Source: Bacteroidota bacterium
GTDB lineage: Bacteria; Bacteroidota; Bacteroidia; Cytophagales; Cyclobacteriaceae
Direction: 5' to 3'
Assembly (NCBI GenBank): GCA_947470895.1
Contig: CANIVF010000048.1
Location: forward strand, 1-32,347
Length of the DNA: 32,347 bases
The notes under the pieces: generated by a model
The model's database searches: none
Seen by the model: only the letters and a program-made list of their open reading frames with translations
What the model was told of the DNA's origin: nothing
Part shown: positions 23,089-30,596 of the stretch, in pieces
Layout: each line of letters opens with the position of its first letter
Numbering within the stretch: position 1 is the first letter of the stretch
Translations under genes and position numbers: made by a program

Positions 23089-24021
23089 ATGAAAATAACT
23101 GTTGTAGGTGCTGGTAACGTAGGTGCTACATGTGCGGATGTTTTGGCGTACAAAGAAATCGCCAACGAAATTGTATTGGTAGATATTCGTGAAGGGTTTG
23201 CCGAAGGCAAGGCTTTGGACATTTGGCAGAAGGCTCCCATCGATTTATATGATAGCCGCACCATCGGATCGACTAATGATTACGCAAAAACAGCTGGTTC
23301 GGAAGTGGTGGTGATTACTTCCGGTTTGCCACGCAAGCCTGGTATGACACGCGATGATTTAATTACTACCAATGCGGGTATTGTGAAGTCAGTAACTGAG
23401 AATGTGGTGAAGCATTCGCCAAACGCTATCATCATTGTGGTTTCTAACCCATTGGATGTAATGACGTATCAGGCACACATCACCTCTAAATTACCTCGCA
23501 CAAAAGTGATGGGTATGGCCGGTATTTTGGATACTGCCCGCTACCGTGCTTTTCTGGCCGAAGCTCTTACTGTTTCTCCAAAAGATATTCAGGCGATTCT
23601 ACTTGGCGGACATGGCGATACCATGGTGCCGCTACCGCGCTACACCACGGTATCAGGTATCCCTGTTACCGAGTTGATTTCAAAAGATAAATTGAATGCC
23701 ATCATCGAGCGCACGAAAGTTGGCGGAGGGGAGTTAGTGAAGTTGATGGGAACATCCGCATGGTATGCACCGGGTTCTGCTGCTGCACAAATGGTAGAAG
23801 CCATCGTGAAAGACCAGAAGAGAATTTTACCTGTTTGCATGCAGTTGGATGGCGAGTATGGAATTAAAGATTGCTACCTCGGTGTGCCTGTGGTTCTTGG
23901 TAAGAACGGTATCGAGAGAGTGATTGAGTTAGATTTGAATACTGAGGAGAAGGCCCTTCTTGAAACAAGCCGTGTGCACGTGAAAGAAGTGATGGAAGTG
24001 TTGGATAAGTTGGGAAAATAA
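23089..24021 (+). CDS. mdh: Malate dehydrogenase
   Basis: NAD-dependent oxidation of malate to oxaloacetate in the TCA cycle, cytoplasmic, 310 residues (LDH-like type 3 MDH). The NAD-binding loop is G7-A-G9-N-V-G12, with D-containing strand end VLVDIREG that favours NAD over NADP. Substrate-binding arginines lie in LPRKPGMTRDDL (residues ~80-91) and DTARYRAFL (near 152). The catalytic histidine is H175 in GGHGDTMVP. The arginine in PRKPGM favours malate over lactate. ATG at 23089. It ends in a strong bidirectional terminator. Confidence 0.95.
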   Translation: MKITVVGAGNVGATCADVLAYKEIANEIVLVDIREGFAEGKALDIWQKAPIDLYDSRTIGSTNDYAKTAGSEVVVITSGLPRKPGMTRDDLITTNAGIVKSVTENVVKHSPNAIIIVVSNPLDVMTYQAHITSKLPRTKVMGMAGILDTARYRAFLAEALTVSPKDIQAILLGGHGDTMVPLPRYTTVSGIPVTELISKDKLNAIIERTKVGGGELVKLMGTSAWYAPGSAAAQMVEAIVKDQKRILPVCMQLDGEYGIKDCYLGVPVVLGKNGIERVIELDLNTEEKALLETSRVHVKEVMEVLDKLGK

Positions 24022-24048
24022 AGAGTCTGGAGTAAAAAGTTGAAATAG

Positions 24049-24077
24049 AAAAGCCGGGTGAAGAGCCCGGCTTTTTT
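24049..24077. terminator. Bidirectional rho-independent terminator between mdh and the methyltransferase gene
   Basis: Arms AAAAGCCGGG (24049-24058) and CCCGGCTTTT (24066-24075) pair perfectly around a 7-base loop. Six T follow on the plus strand (24072-24077). The minus strand continues TTTTCTATTT. It serves both convergent genes, whose stops lie within 30 bases. Confidence 0.87.
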
Positions 24078-24843
24078 ATTTGTGCCCGATGTAAAGTACT
24101 TCGTTCCTGACTAACCCATTTCTGTGCACTTTCTCTTCGTTGAGTTCGAAAGCAAACTTGCTAGCTTCCGCTTTTAATCCACTTTTTTCAATCCGTTTGG
24201 CATAATCTTTTCCAAATATTCTCACATGATCATCCTGACCAAAGGCTTTTTCACGCTCACGTGGATTGGTGATCGATGCGTCTTCGAATGTTATATCCGG
24301 AACGGGTGAGAAAAAGGGTACTTGCATTACGGCAAAACCACCGGGCTTTAGCACCCGGCATATTTCGCTCATGGCTTTACTATCATCCTTCACGTGTTCC
24401 AGCACATGATTACAAAGCACAAGGTCAAAATGATTTTCAGGAAATGGGATGTCATGGATATCCATTTTCACTTTGGCCAGCGGAGATTCAATATCCGCAG
24501 TAATGTATTTTTCTCGATGTTGCTTTTCAAAAGGCTTCATAAAGCAAGGCTCAGGTGCAATGTGCAGCACATCCAGTTTTTCAGAAAAGAAATTCGTTTT
24601 CTCTTTTAAGTAAACCCAAATCAACCGGTGCCGCTCTAGGCTCAGGCAATGGGGACAAAGCGCATTTTGCCTCGGGTTGATTCTGCCATAAGGCAAAAAC
24701 TGGCGGTAGCGATGATTACATATAGGGCATTCTACTTGGTGGCCAGCATAAAATACTCCAAGCGTCTTAAGCCCAATTCCGGTGAATAATTGCAAATATT
24801 TCCGGGGAACATACCGGATCAGCAGAGAAATGATTTTTTGCAT
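24076..24843 (-). CDS. Zinc-ribbon class I SAM-dependent methyltransferase
   Basis: Protein of 255 residues with two parts. Residues 39-65 form a zinc-ribbon-like site (C39-P-I-C42 and C62-P-H-C65), followed by LSLERHRLIWVYL. Residues ~90-205 are a class I methyltransferase: LDVLHIAPEPC in place of the usual glycine-rich motif I, then YITADIESPLAKVKMDIHDI, HFDLVLCNHVLEHVKDDSKA and ICRVLKPGGFAVMQVPF. Motif I without GXGXG is known in this subfamily. The substrate is unknown; such proteins often sit among sugar or surface-glycan genes, but no such context exists here. ATG at 24843 chosen over an upstream TTG. Confidence 0.83.
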   Translation of the reverse strand: MQKIISLLIRYVPRKYLQLFTGIGLKTLGVFYAGHQVECPICNHRYRQFLPYGRINPRQNALCPHCLSLERHRLIWVYLKEKTNFFSEKLDVLHIAPEPCFMKPFEKQHREKYITADIESPLAKVKMDIHDIPFPENHFDLVLCNHVLEHVKDDSKAMSEICRVLKPGGFAVMQVPFFSPVPDITFEDASITNPREREKAFGQDDHVRIFGKDYAKRIEKSGLKAEASKFAFELNEEKVHRNGLVRNEVLYIGHK

Positions 24844-24862
24844 CGGACACAAAGTTATAAAA

Positions 24863-24894
24863 AGCAGAAAGCTCAGAGCAGAAAGCTCAGAGCA
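24863..24894. repeat. Tandem 14-bp repeat upstream of the methyltransferase gene
   Basis: AGCAGAAAGCTCAG occurs twice back to back (24863-24876, 24877-24890) and is followed by the first four bases of a third copy. The unit contains the palindrome AGCT. It lies between the methyltransferase start and the second ECF sigma gene. Confidence 0.8.
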
Positions 24895-25072
24895 AAATGA
24901 GTATTTATCCTGAGTTTTGCAGCAAAAGCTGTTGCTTTACCATTTTATCCTTTCAGCTTTTTATCGGAATTTTAAAACTATTCCTTTCAGTCCTGCATCT
25001 TTAGACCATGAAAGCATTGCAATGAGTTCAACTTAAGCTTTTTCTGTGGCCGAAACTTTACCTACTATAGCT

Positions 25073-25675
25073 ATGATGCATTCCGATACCCTGATCGCCC
25101 GGGCCCGCGAAGGGGATAAGAATGCCCAGGGAAAGCTGGTGCAGATGTGGTATAAGAGGATTTATAATTTCGGCTTTAAGTTCTTCTTCGACCACGATCT
25201 GGCTATGGAGGTAGCTCAAAAGACGTTCATCAGTATGCACCGGAATATTGATGGACTGCAGGAACCCACCCGATTTAAATCATGGCTGTATACCATTGCG
25301 GTGAATTATTGTCGCGAGGAGTTGAGAAAACGTAAAGCCACCCGGTCGGTGTCGTTACATGATCTCAGGCCAGGCGAGAGTGAAGAGAGTTACCGGTGGG
25401 AGGCGAGCAGCAGTCGCAGTGAAAATCCAGAAAAACAATTGCGACAAAGTGAACTGTCAGACTTGCTGCAGCAATGCCTGATGGAATTGAGTGATGAGCA
25501 ACGTGAAGTGGTGATTATGAAAGAGTATGAGGGGCTGAAGTTTCGCGAGATTGCGGAGGCGCTGAATATTTCTGAGAACACCGTGAAATCGCGCATGTAT
25601 TATGGGCTGGATGGATTGAAGAAGATTTTGGAGAGCAAGAATTTTACAAAGGAAACTATTGGTTATGAACTATAA
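25073..25675 (+). CDS. ECF RNA polymerase sigma factor (second module)
   Basis: Sigma-70 family ECF factor of 200 residues from the ATG at 25073; ATG at 25076 or GTG at 25046 are alternatives. Region 2 covers about residues 15-85, including LAMEVAQKTFISMHRNIDGL and RFKSWLYTIAVNYCREELRK. A loosely conserved linker (SLHDLRPGESEESYRW) is followed by region 4 at ~138-190 (LMELSDEQREVVIMKEYEGL, KFREIAEALNISENTVKSRM). Only ECF-type regions are present. The stop overlaps the next gene by 11 bases, which shows translational coupling with its anti-sigma partner. It is the first gene of a three-gene operon. Confidence 0.9.
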   Translation: MMHSDTLIARAREGDKNAQGKLVQMWYKRIYNFGFKFFFDHDLAMEVAQKTFISMHRNIDGLQEPTRFKSWLYTIAVNYCREELRKRKATRSVSLHDLRPGESEESYRWEASSSRSENPEKQLRQSELSDLLQQCLMELSDEQREVVIMKEYEGLKFREIAEALNISENTVKSRMYYGLDGLKKILESKNFTKETIGYEL

Positions 25676-26510
25676 ACCGGACGAAGGCACACTGATCGCT
25701 TACCATTATGGTGAGCTCGATGCCGCAGAATCAAAAAAAGTGATGGAGTATCTTAATGAGCACCCTGAAGAATTAAAGCATCTTCAGCAGCTGGCAGGAG
25801 TGAGTAATGTAATGAAGCAAGTTCGGGATAAGGAGGTGATCGCTCCGACCATCTTTGGCGTTGGGCCGGATAAGCAAGTTCATTTCTGGCGGAGCAGTAA
25901 TTTTAAAACGATAATGAGTATAGCGGCTTCGTTTATTCTGATCTTGGTGGCTGCAAGGCTGATCGGGCCAGAGATTACCTATTCCAGCGGTGAGTTGAGA
26001 ATCAGTTTCAACGATTCGAAAAAAATGGAACAGCCAGCACAATCGTTACTTACTCCTGTGGAAGTTCAGGAAATGATCACCTCATCACTCCACCAAAACA
26101 ACGAGGTGATTGCAGCAGGGTGGGAGGAAAATCAAAAGAAGATCAATCAATCCATGAAGACCAGCTTTGCGGTAAACTCTTATAAAATTGATGAGCTCAT
26201 GAAAGTGACTTCCCAAGCCTCACAGGATCAGGTGGGCACGTTTGTGGCCAGCTTGCAGGCGGATAACCTGAAACTGATGAAGGACTACCTTAAACTTTCT
26301 TCCACAGAGCAGAAGGCCTATGTGGAGGCATTACTGGTTGATTTTTCAAAATACCTGCAAGAACAACGCAAGCAGGATTTTCAGGTATTTCAAACTCGTA
26401 TGAGTAGCATCGAGAAAAATACAGATCAATTTAAACAAGAGACCGAACAGATTTTGGCAACCATTATTTCTAACCCTGATGCCACGATCAGGAAAGTCAA
26501 CAACTATTAA
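25665..26510 (+). CDS. Anti-sigma factor-like membrane protein (cysteine-free)
   Basis: Protein of 281 residues encoded 11 bases into the end of the ECF sigma gene. The N-terminus (TLIAYHYGELDAAESKKVME, residues 8-27) looks like an anti-sigma domain but lacks the two cysteines of the zinc motif. One membrane helix lies near residues 85-103 (IMSIAASFILILVAARLIG). The periplasmic part, residues ~105-281, is largely helical and coiled-coil-like (SLHQNNEVIAAGWEENQKKI, EEVQ-type repeats, TRMSSIEKNTDQFKQETEQI), suggesting it senses or binds a partner by a long helical stalk. ATG at 25665 chosen; TTG at 25659 is upstream. The partner may be the secreted product of the next gene, 10 bases away. Confidence 0.8.
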   Translation: MNYKPDEGTLIAYHYGELDAAESKKVMEYLNEHPEELKHLQQLAGVSNVMKQVRDKEVIAPTIFGVGPDKQVHFWRSSNFKTIMSIAASFILILVAARLIGPEITYSSGELRISFNDSKKMEQPAQSLLTPVEVQEMITSSLHQNNEVIAAGWEENQKKINQSMKTSFAVNSYKIDELMKVTSQASQDQVGTFVASLQADNLKLMKDYLKLSSTEQKAYVEALLVDFSKYLQEQRKQDFQVFQTRMSSIEKNTDQFKQETEQILATIISNPDATIRKVNNY

Positions 26511-26520
26511 AATAATTTTT

Positions 26521-27729
26521 ATGAAAATACGAGACAGATTTTTTGTGCTGATGGCCATTATTTTTTCATTCGCAGTGCAAGCAAGTGCTCAAAGTAAGAT
26601 AGATGAAAATCGCATGAACCGCGATATTGAAGTGACGGAGAACATATTGAGTACACTAATTAAGCAGCAATTTGAAAAACGTTTGTTCTTTCCCATGGAA
26701 ATCAATGGTGAGTATCGTGAGGGCTTTGGAGTAACCTTCCGCTTGCCTTATGAAGTGAACGGACCTATGATTTGGAATTTAGCAGGTCAGACACCTGGGG
26801 TTAATATGTTGGATGGTAATTCATTTACTTATTCCTTCAACTTTCCTTCCGGTGAGGAGGCTGAATTGGCTCGCATCATCGATGAAGAGGGTAGGACCAA
26901 AACTGAAACCATTCGGAGCACAGGTCGCACAAGAGCGTCCTCGCGCAGGTTGAATATCGATAGTATACGTGATGCATCATCAAACAAAATTATTGATGCG
27001 TGCAAAGAATTCCTTACCGACTATGGAGACTTGATTACACAGTTGCCAACCAACGAAAAAATCATCATCACCAATCGCAGTGATGGGGAGCGTATCTGGT
27101 ATGGCACTTTTATTAATGGTGCAAAGCCTAGTTATATGTCGTTGGAAGTAACCAAGGCCGATATCATCGCTTACAAGCAGGGTAAGTTGAGTAAAGACCA
27201 ATTTGATGGTAAGATTAAAGTGATCAATAGTGTGATGGATGATGAGTTACAACCTGACCTGGAATTACTCACCAGTATTTTCAACCGTTTGTATCGTCAG
27301 GATTTGTCGAAAACTTTCTTTACAGAAGAAGATATCTATTACGAGCGAATGAAAGATTATGGAGTCATCTATTATATGGAGGTGTATTCCAGCAACCAGA
27401 GTGAATTTAACAGACGGTATATCATGCCTACGATAGGTCTGGAAGATTTGGATCAGGCCACCCGCGACAAAAAAGTGAAGGAGTTATATCCGCAATTTGA
27501 AATAGACATCAAAGAAGACATCCTGGAGTATGGACGTACTGTGAAGAGTTTGAAAGCAGAAGAGTCCTTACTATTTAACATTAAACTAACCCGATGCGAT
27601 GGCTGTAACATTCCATCTTCTCTGGAGCTTTCGGTGAAGGCTAATGTTTTGAAAGATTATGCTTCTGGAAAATTGAGTAAAGAGGCAGCGTTGAACAAGT
27701 TTAGTACGAAGAAGGGCCCTGCGCAATAA
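26521..27729 (+). CDS. Secreted protein of unknown function in the second sigma operon
   Basis: Not recognised; 402 residues. The signal peptide is residues 1-24 (ending VQASAQ), ATG at 26521; an in-frame start further upstream overlaps the anti-sigma gene and is rejected. The mature protein has a charged N-terminal helix (ENRMNRDIEVTENILSTLI), beta-rich segments (REGFGVTFRLPYEVNGPMIW, FTYSFNFPSGEEAELARIID), and a C-terminal CDGC motif at residues ~358-361 (TRCDGCNIPSSLELSVKA). No transmembrane helix, sorting domain or known enzyme motif is seen. Co-transcription with the sigma and anti-sigma genes suggests a periplasmic partner, sensor or regulated output. Confidence 0.75.
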   Translation: MKIRDRFFVLMAIIFSFAVQASAQSKIDENRMNRDIEVTENILSTLIKQQFEKRLFFPMEINGEYREGFGVTFRLPYEVNGPMIWNLAGQTPGVNMLDGNSFTYSFNFPSGEEAELARIIDEEGRTKTETIRSTGRTRASSRRLNIDSIRDASSNKIIDACKEFLTDYGDLITQLPTNEKIIITNRSDGERIWYGTFINGAKPSYMSLEVTKADIIAYKQGKLSKDQFDGKIKVINSVMDDELQPDLELLTSIFNRLYRQDLSKTFFTEEDIYYERMKDYGVIYYMEVYSSNQSEFNRRYIMPTIGLEDLDQATRDKKVKELYPQFEIDIKEDILEYGRTVKSLKAEESLLFNIKLTRCDGCNIPSSLELSVKANVLKDYASGKLSKEAALNKFSTKKGPAQ

Positions 27730-27736
27730 ATTCAAA

Positions 27737-27765
27737 AGGGTGAAGAATTCAGTTCTTTCGCCCCT
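27737..27765 (+). terminator. Possible weak terminator after the sigma operon
   Basis: AGGGTGAAGAA pairs with TTCTTTCGCCCCT with two bulged bases around a 5-base loop. The sequence beyond is T-rich but has no clean T run, so function is uncertain. Confidence 0.3.
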
Positions 27766-27840
27766 CTTGATATTATTTCCAGTTTTTATTCGTTTCGATG
27801 TAACCTTAAAGGCACGTTCAGAGTAGATATAAAATCTGAT

Positions 27841-27855
27841 GGTCACTTTTTGACC
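27841..27855. promoter_or_regulatory. Short inverted repeat upstream of the efflux operon
   Basis: GGTCA (27841-27845) and TGACC (27851-27855) are perfectly inverted around five bases, 26 bases before the adaptor gene start. It may be an operator or a leader structure. No promoter boxes were matched with confidence. Confidence 0.35.
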
Positions 27856-27881
27856 TTTCTTTAAAAATCTAACCCCAATCT

Positions 27882-29210
27882 ATGAAACGCAAAATTCTAT
27901 TAGGAACCGGCATCATCATTGTCTTGCTGATTGGATATTTTGTGGTAAGGGGAAATAAGGGCAGCGAGGCCGCTTCCATCATGGCTACCGTCAAGAAAGG
28001 ACAATTCCGGGTTGACATTGAAACAACCGGAGAACTGGAGGCAAAGAACTCGGTAAAGATACTAGGACCGCAGTCGCTGCGTGACTTTCAAATATGGCAG
28101 GTAACCATTCAAAGTATTATCGATGAGGGCACCGTGGTAAAGAAGGGTGAATGGATTGCCACGCTGGATCGATCGGAGTTTCAAAATAAGTTTACGGCAA
28201 AGCAAATTGAATTGGATAAAGCCAATTCGAAATTCAATCAGACACAGTTAGACACCACCCTCGTCCTCCGTCAGTCGCGCGATGAGTTAATCAACCTGAG
28301 GTATGCTGTGGAGGAAACTGGAATTGTGTTGGAACAATCTAAGTTCGAACCACCGGCTACCATCAAGCAAGCTGAAATCAACATGGAAAAAGCGAAGCGT
28401 GCTTATCAACAGGCATTAGAGAATTATAAAATCAAGAAGAACCAGAATATTGAAAAGATGCGCGAGGTGAATGCCGAGTTGCGCAAAGTGCAATCTGAGT
28501 TTGACGGCATGACTAAAGTATTGGCTTCTTTTGACGTACTCGCCCCGGAGGATGGCATGGTGATTTATGAGAAGGGTTGGGATGGTAAGCCGATTAAAGC
28601 AGGATCGCAGATTCAAATGTGGGAACCTACAGTGGCTACATTACCTGATCTTACAAAAATGAAATCTAAAACGTATGTGAATGAAGTGGATGTTAGAAAG
28701 GTGAAAGTGGGTCAGCAGGTAGATGTAGGATTGGATGCTTATCCTGACAAGAAACTTACCGGAGTAGTGACCAACGTAGCCAATGTAGGAGAGCAACGTC
28801 CTAACTCCGATGCAAAAGTCTTTGAAGTATCCGTGGAAATTAATGGAACAGATCCAACCCTTCGCCCTTCGATGACAACCAGTAACAAAATAATTGCCAG
28901 TGTTATTGAAGATGCTTTACATATTCCACTGGAGTCGTTACACAGCGAGGCTGATTCTATTACTTATGTATTTAAGAAAGATGGACTAAATACCATTAAA
29001 CAAGAAGTGATCATTGGTGAAACGAATGCGAATGACGCCATACTTGTTTCAGGACTTACCGTTGACGACCGCATCTACTTATCCGTTCCCACGGGATTGG
29101 AGAATCAAAAAATTGAGTTGCTGCCGGAGATGAATGGGAAGAGGAAACAGAAGGATGAGACATCCAATACAGAAGCGAAAATTGTTTCAGCCAATCCTGT
29201 AAATCAGTAA
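27882..29210 (+). CDS. HlyD/MacA-type periplasmic adaptor protein
   Basis: Membrane fusion protein of 442 residues that links an inner-membrane pump to TolC. The N-terminal anchor is residues 4-23 (KILLGTGIIIVLLIGYFVV). A lipoyl-like half (VKKGQFRVDIETTGELEAKN and IIDEGTVVKKGEWIATLDRS) is followed by a coiled-coil hairpin of about residues 110-215 (TTLVLRQSRDELINLRYAV to KVQSEFDGMTKVLASFDVL). The other lipoyl half (APEDGMVIYEKGW) and a beta-barrel (VNEVDVRKVKVGQQVDVGLD, VTNVANVGEQR) then follow. It begins the operon; the permease gene starts 3 bases after it ends. The C-terminal tail (EMNGKRKQKDETSNTEAKI) is polar and unusual in length. ATG at 27882. Confidence 0.88.
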   Translation: MKRKILLGTGIIIVLLIGYFVVRGNKGSEAASIMATVKKGQFRVDIETTGELEAKNSVKILGPQSLRDFQIWQVTIQSIIDEGTVVKKGEWIATLDRSEFQNKFTAKQIELDKANSKFNQTQLDTTLVLRQSRDELINLRYAVEETGIVLEQSKFEPPATIKQAEINMEKAKRAYQQALENYKIKKNQNIEKMREVNAELRKVQSEFDGMTKVLASFDVLAPEDGMVIYEKGWDGKPIKAGSQIQMWEPTVATLPDLTKMKSKTYVNEVDVRKVKVGQQVDVGLDAYPDKKLTGVVTNVANVGEQRPNSDAKVFEVSVEINGTDPTLRPSMTTSNKIIASVIEDALHIPLESLHSEADSITYVFKKDGLNTIKQEVIIGETNANDAILVSGLTVDDRIYLSVPTGLENQKIELLPEMNGKRKQKDETSNTEAKIVSANPVNQ

Positions 29211-29213
29211 TCT

Positions 29214-30596
29214 GTGCAGTTCAACACGAAGCTTATCGCGCCTCGCGTATTGGCTAATTTATACATTGCCATTGACGCTGTCATTGCTAATCGGGTACGC
29301 TCCTTACTCACTGCGTTAGGTATCATCTTCGGAGTAGCTGCTGTAATCGCCATGCTGGCCATCGGCAATGGTGCGCAGCAGGAAATCCTCAATCAAATAA
29401 AATTGGTGGGCGTCAATAACATTGTGATCAAACCCATCATCGAACAGAAAGAAGAAAAACTGAACGAACAGGCATCTGGGAAAAAGGAGAAAAAGAAATT
29501 CTCTCCAGGTCTTACGATACGCGATGTCAACAGCATTGTTACGACCATCCCGGGTTTAGCGAAAGTGAGCCCTGAGATTATTCTTAACACCAACATTATC
29601 CGTAATGGAATCAGGCGCTCCGCAAAATTGGTAGGCGTGGAACCTGCTTACTTTGAGATCTATGACTTTCAGCTTTCGGAAGGGCAGATGTTTAATCAGG
29701 AACAATTAAAGATCGGATCTCCTGTATGCATCATTGGCTCGGCTTTGAAGAGTAGATTTTTTCCAACAGCAAACCCACTTGGCAAAAGCATTAAAGTAGG
29801 ACCGCATTGGCTGACGATTATTGGTGTGATGAAAGAACGCCTGGTGTCGCAGAACAGTATTAGCAAGCTAGGTATCCGCGATTTTAATATGGATGTGTAT
29901 GCGCCTTTACAGAGTGTGCTGGTGCGCTATGAAAATCGTGATCTGATTACAGGAGAAGCTCTACGGTTGGCAGCTATGCGTAGTCGCGGCATGGTGTTTA
30001 TGAGTTCAAGCAATGACTCGGAAGATGAACAAGATAAAAAGAATTATCATCAACTCGATCGATTGGTAATTCAGGTGGAGGAAACCAACAAGATGCAATC
30101 TACGGCCGAAATATTAACACGTCTGCTTTCGCGGAAGCATTATGAAGTAGTGGATTTTGAAATTGAAATTCCGGAACTGCTTTTAAAACAACAGCAGCGC
30201 ACCAATGATATTTTTAACTATGTGTTGGGTGCTATTGCGGGAATCTCCCTTTTGGTAGGAGGTATCGGTATTATGAACATCATGCTCGCCTCCGTGCTGG
30301 AACGTATTAAAGAAATTGGATTGCGTCTTGCGATTGGAGCACAGAAGAAAGATATCGTTCAACAATTTTTATTCGAAGCCATTATGATCAGCGTAAGTGG
30401 TGGACTGATTGGTGTGGTGCTGGGAGTAACGATGGCATTTATTGTTTCATCTGTAGCGGATATACCCACGATTGTGAGTTTTTCTTCGATCATACTTTCA
30501 TTTGGTGTTGCGGCAACCGTAGGTTTGATTTTTGGAATTGCCCCGGCACGCAAAGCAGCTACTCAAGACCCCATAGCCTCATTACGATATGAATAA
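29214..30596 (+). CDS. MacB-like ABC transporter permease (no ATPase domain)
   Basis: Inner-membrane permease of 460 residues. It has a MacB periplasmic core domain (residues ~40-330) and FtsX-type membrane helices: one near residues 20-48 (ANRVRSLLTALGIIFGVAAV) and three near 335-440, including GISLLVGGIGIMNIMLASVL, EIGLRLAIGAQKKDIVQQFL and FGVAATVGLIFGIAPARKAA. No Walker motifs are present, so ATP must be supplied by a separate ATPase. GTG start at 29214; the previous stop is in frame directly upstream, so no earlier start exists. Its 3' end overlaps the tolC gene by 8 bases. MacB-type pumps export peptides, antibiotics, siderophores or lipoproteins. A LolCE-like role is possible but less consistent with the TolC partner. 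Confidence 0.85.
   Translation: MQFNTKLIAPRVLANLYIAIDAVIANRVRSLLTALGIIFGVAAVIAMLAIGNGAQQEILNQIKLVGVNNIVIKPIIEQKEEKLNEQASGKKEKKKFSPGLTIRDVNSIVTTIPGLAKVSPEIILNTNIIRNGIRRSAKLVGVEPAYFEIYDFQLSEGQMFNQEQLKIGSPVCIIGSALKSRFFPTANPLGKSIKVGPHWLTIIGVMKERLVSQNSISKLGIRDFNMDVYAPLQSVLVRYENRDLITGEALRLAAMRSRGMVFMSSSNDSEDEQDKKNYHQLDRLVIQVEETNKMQSTAEILTRLLSRKHYEVVDFEIEIPELLLKQQQRTNDIFNYVLGAIAGISLLVGGIGIMNIMLASVLERIKEIGLRLAIGAQKKDIVQQFLFEAIMISVSGGLIGVVLGVTMAFIVSSVADIPTIVSFSSIILSFGVAATVGLIFGIAPARKAATQDPIASLRYE

Noticed and set aside
26479-26520. Upstream extension of the third gene of the second sigma operon
   Set aside because: It overlaps the anti-sigma gene and would hide a clear signal peptide that begins at 26521.
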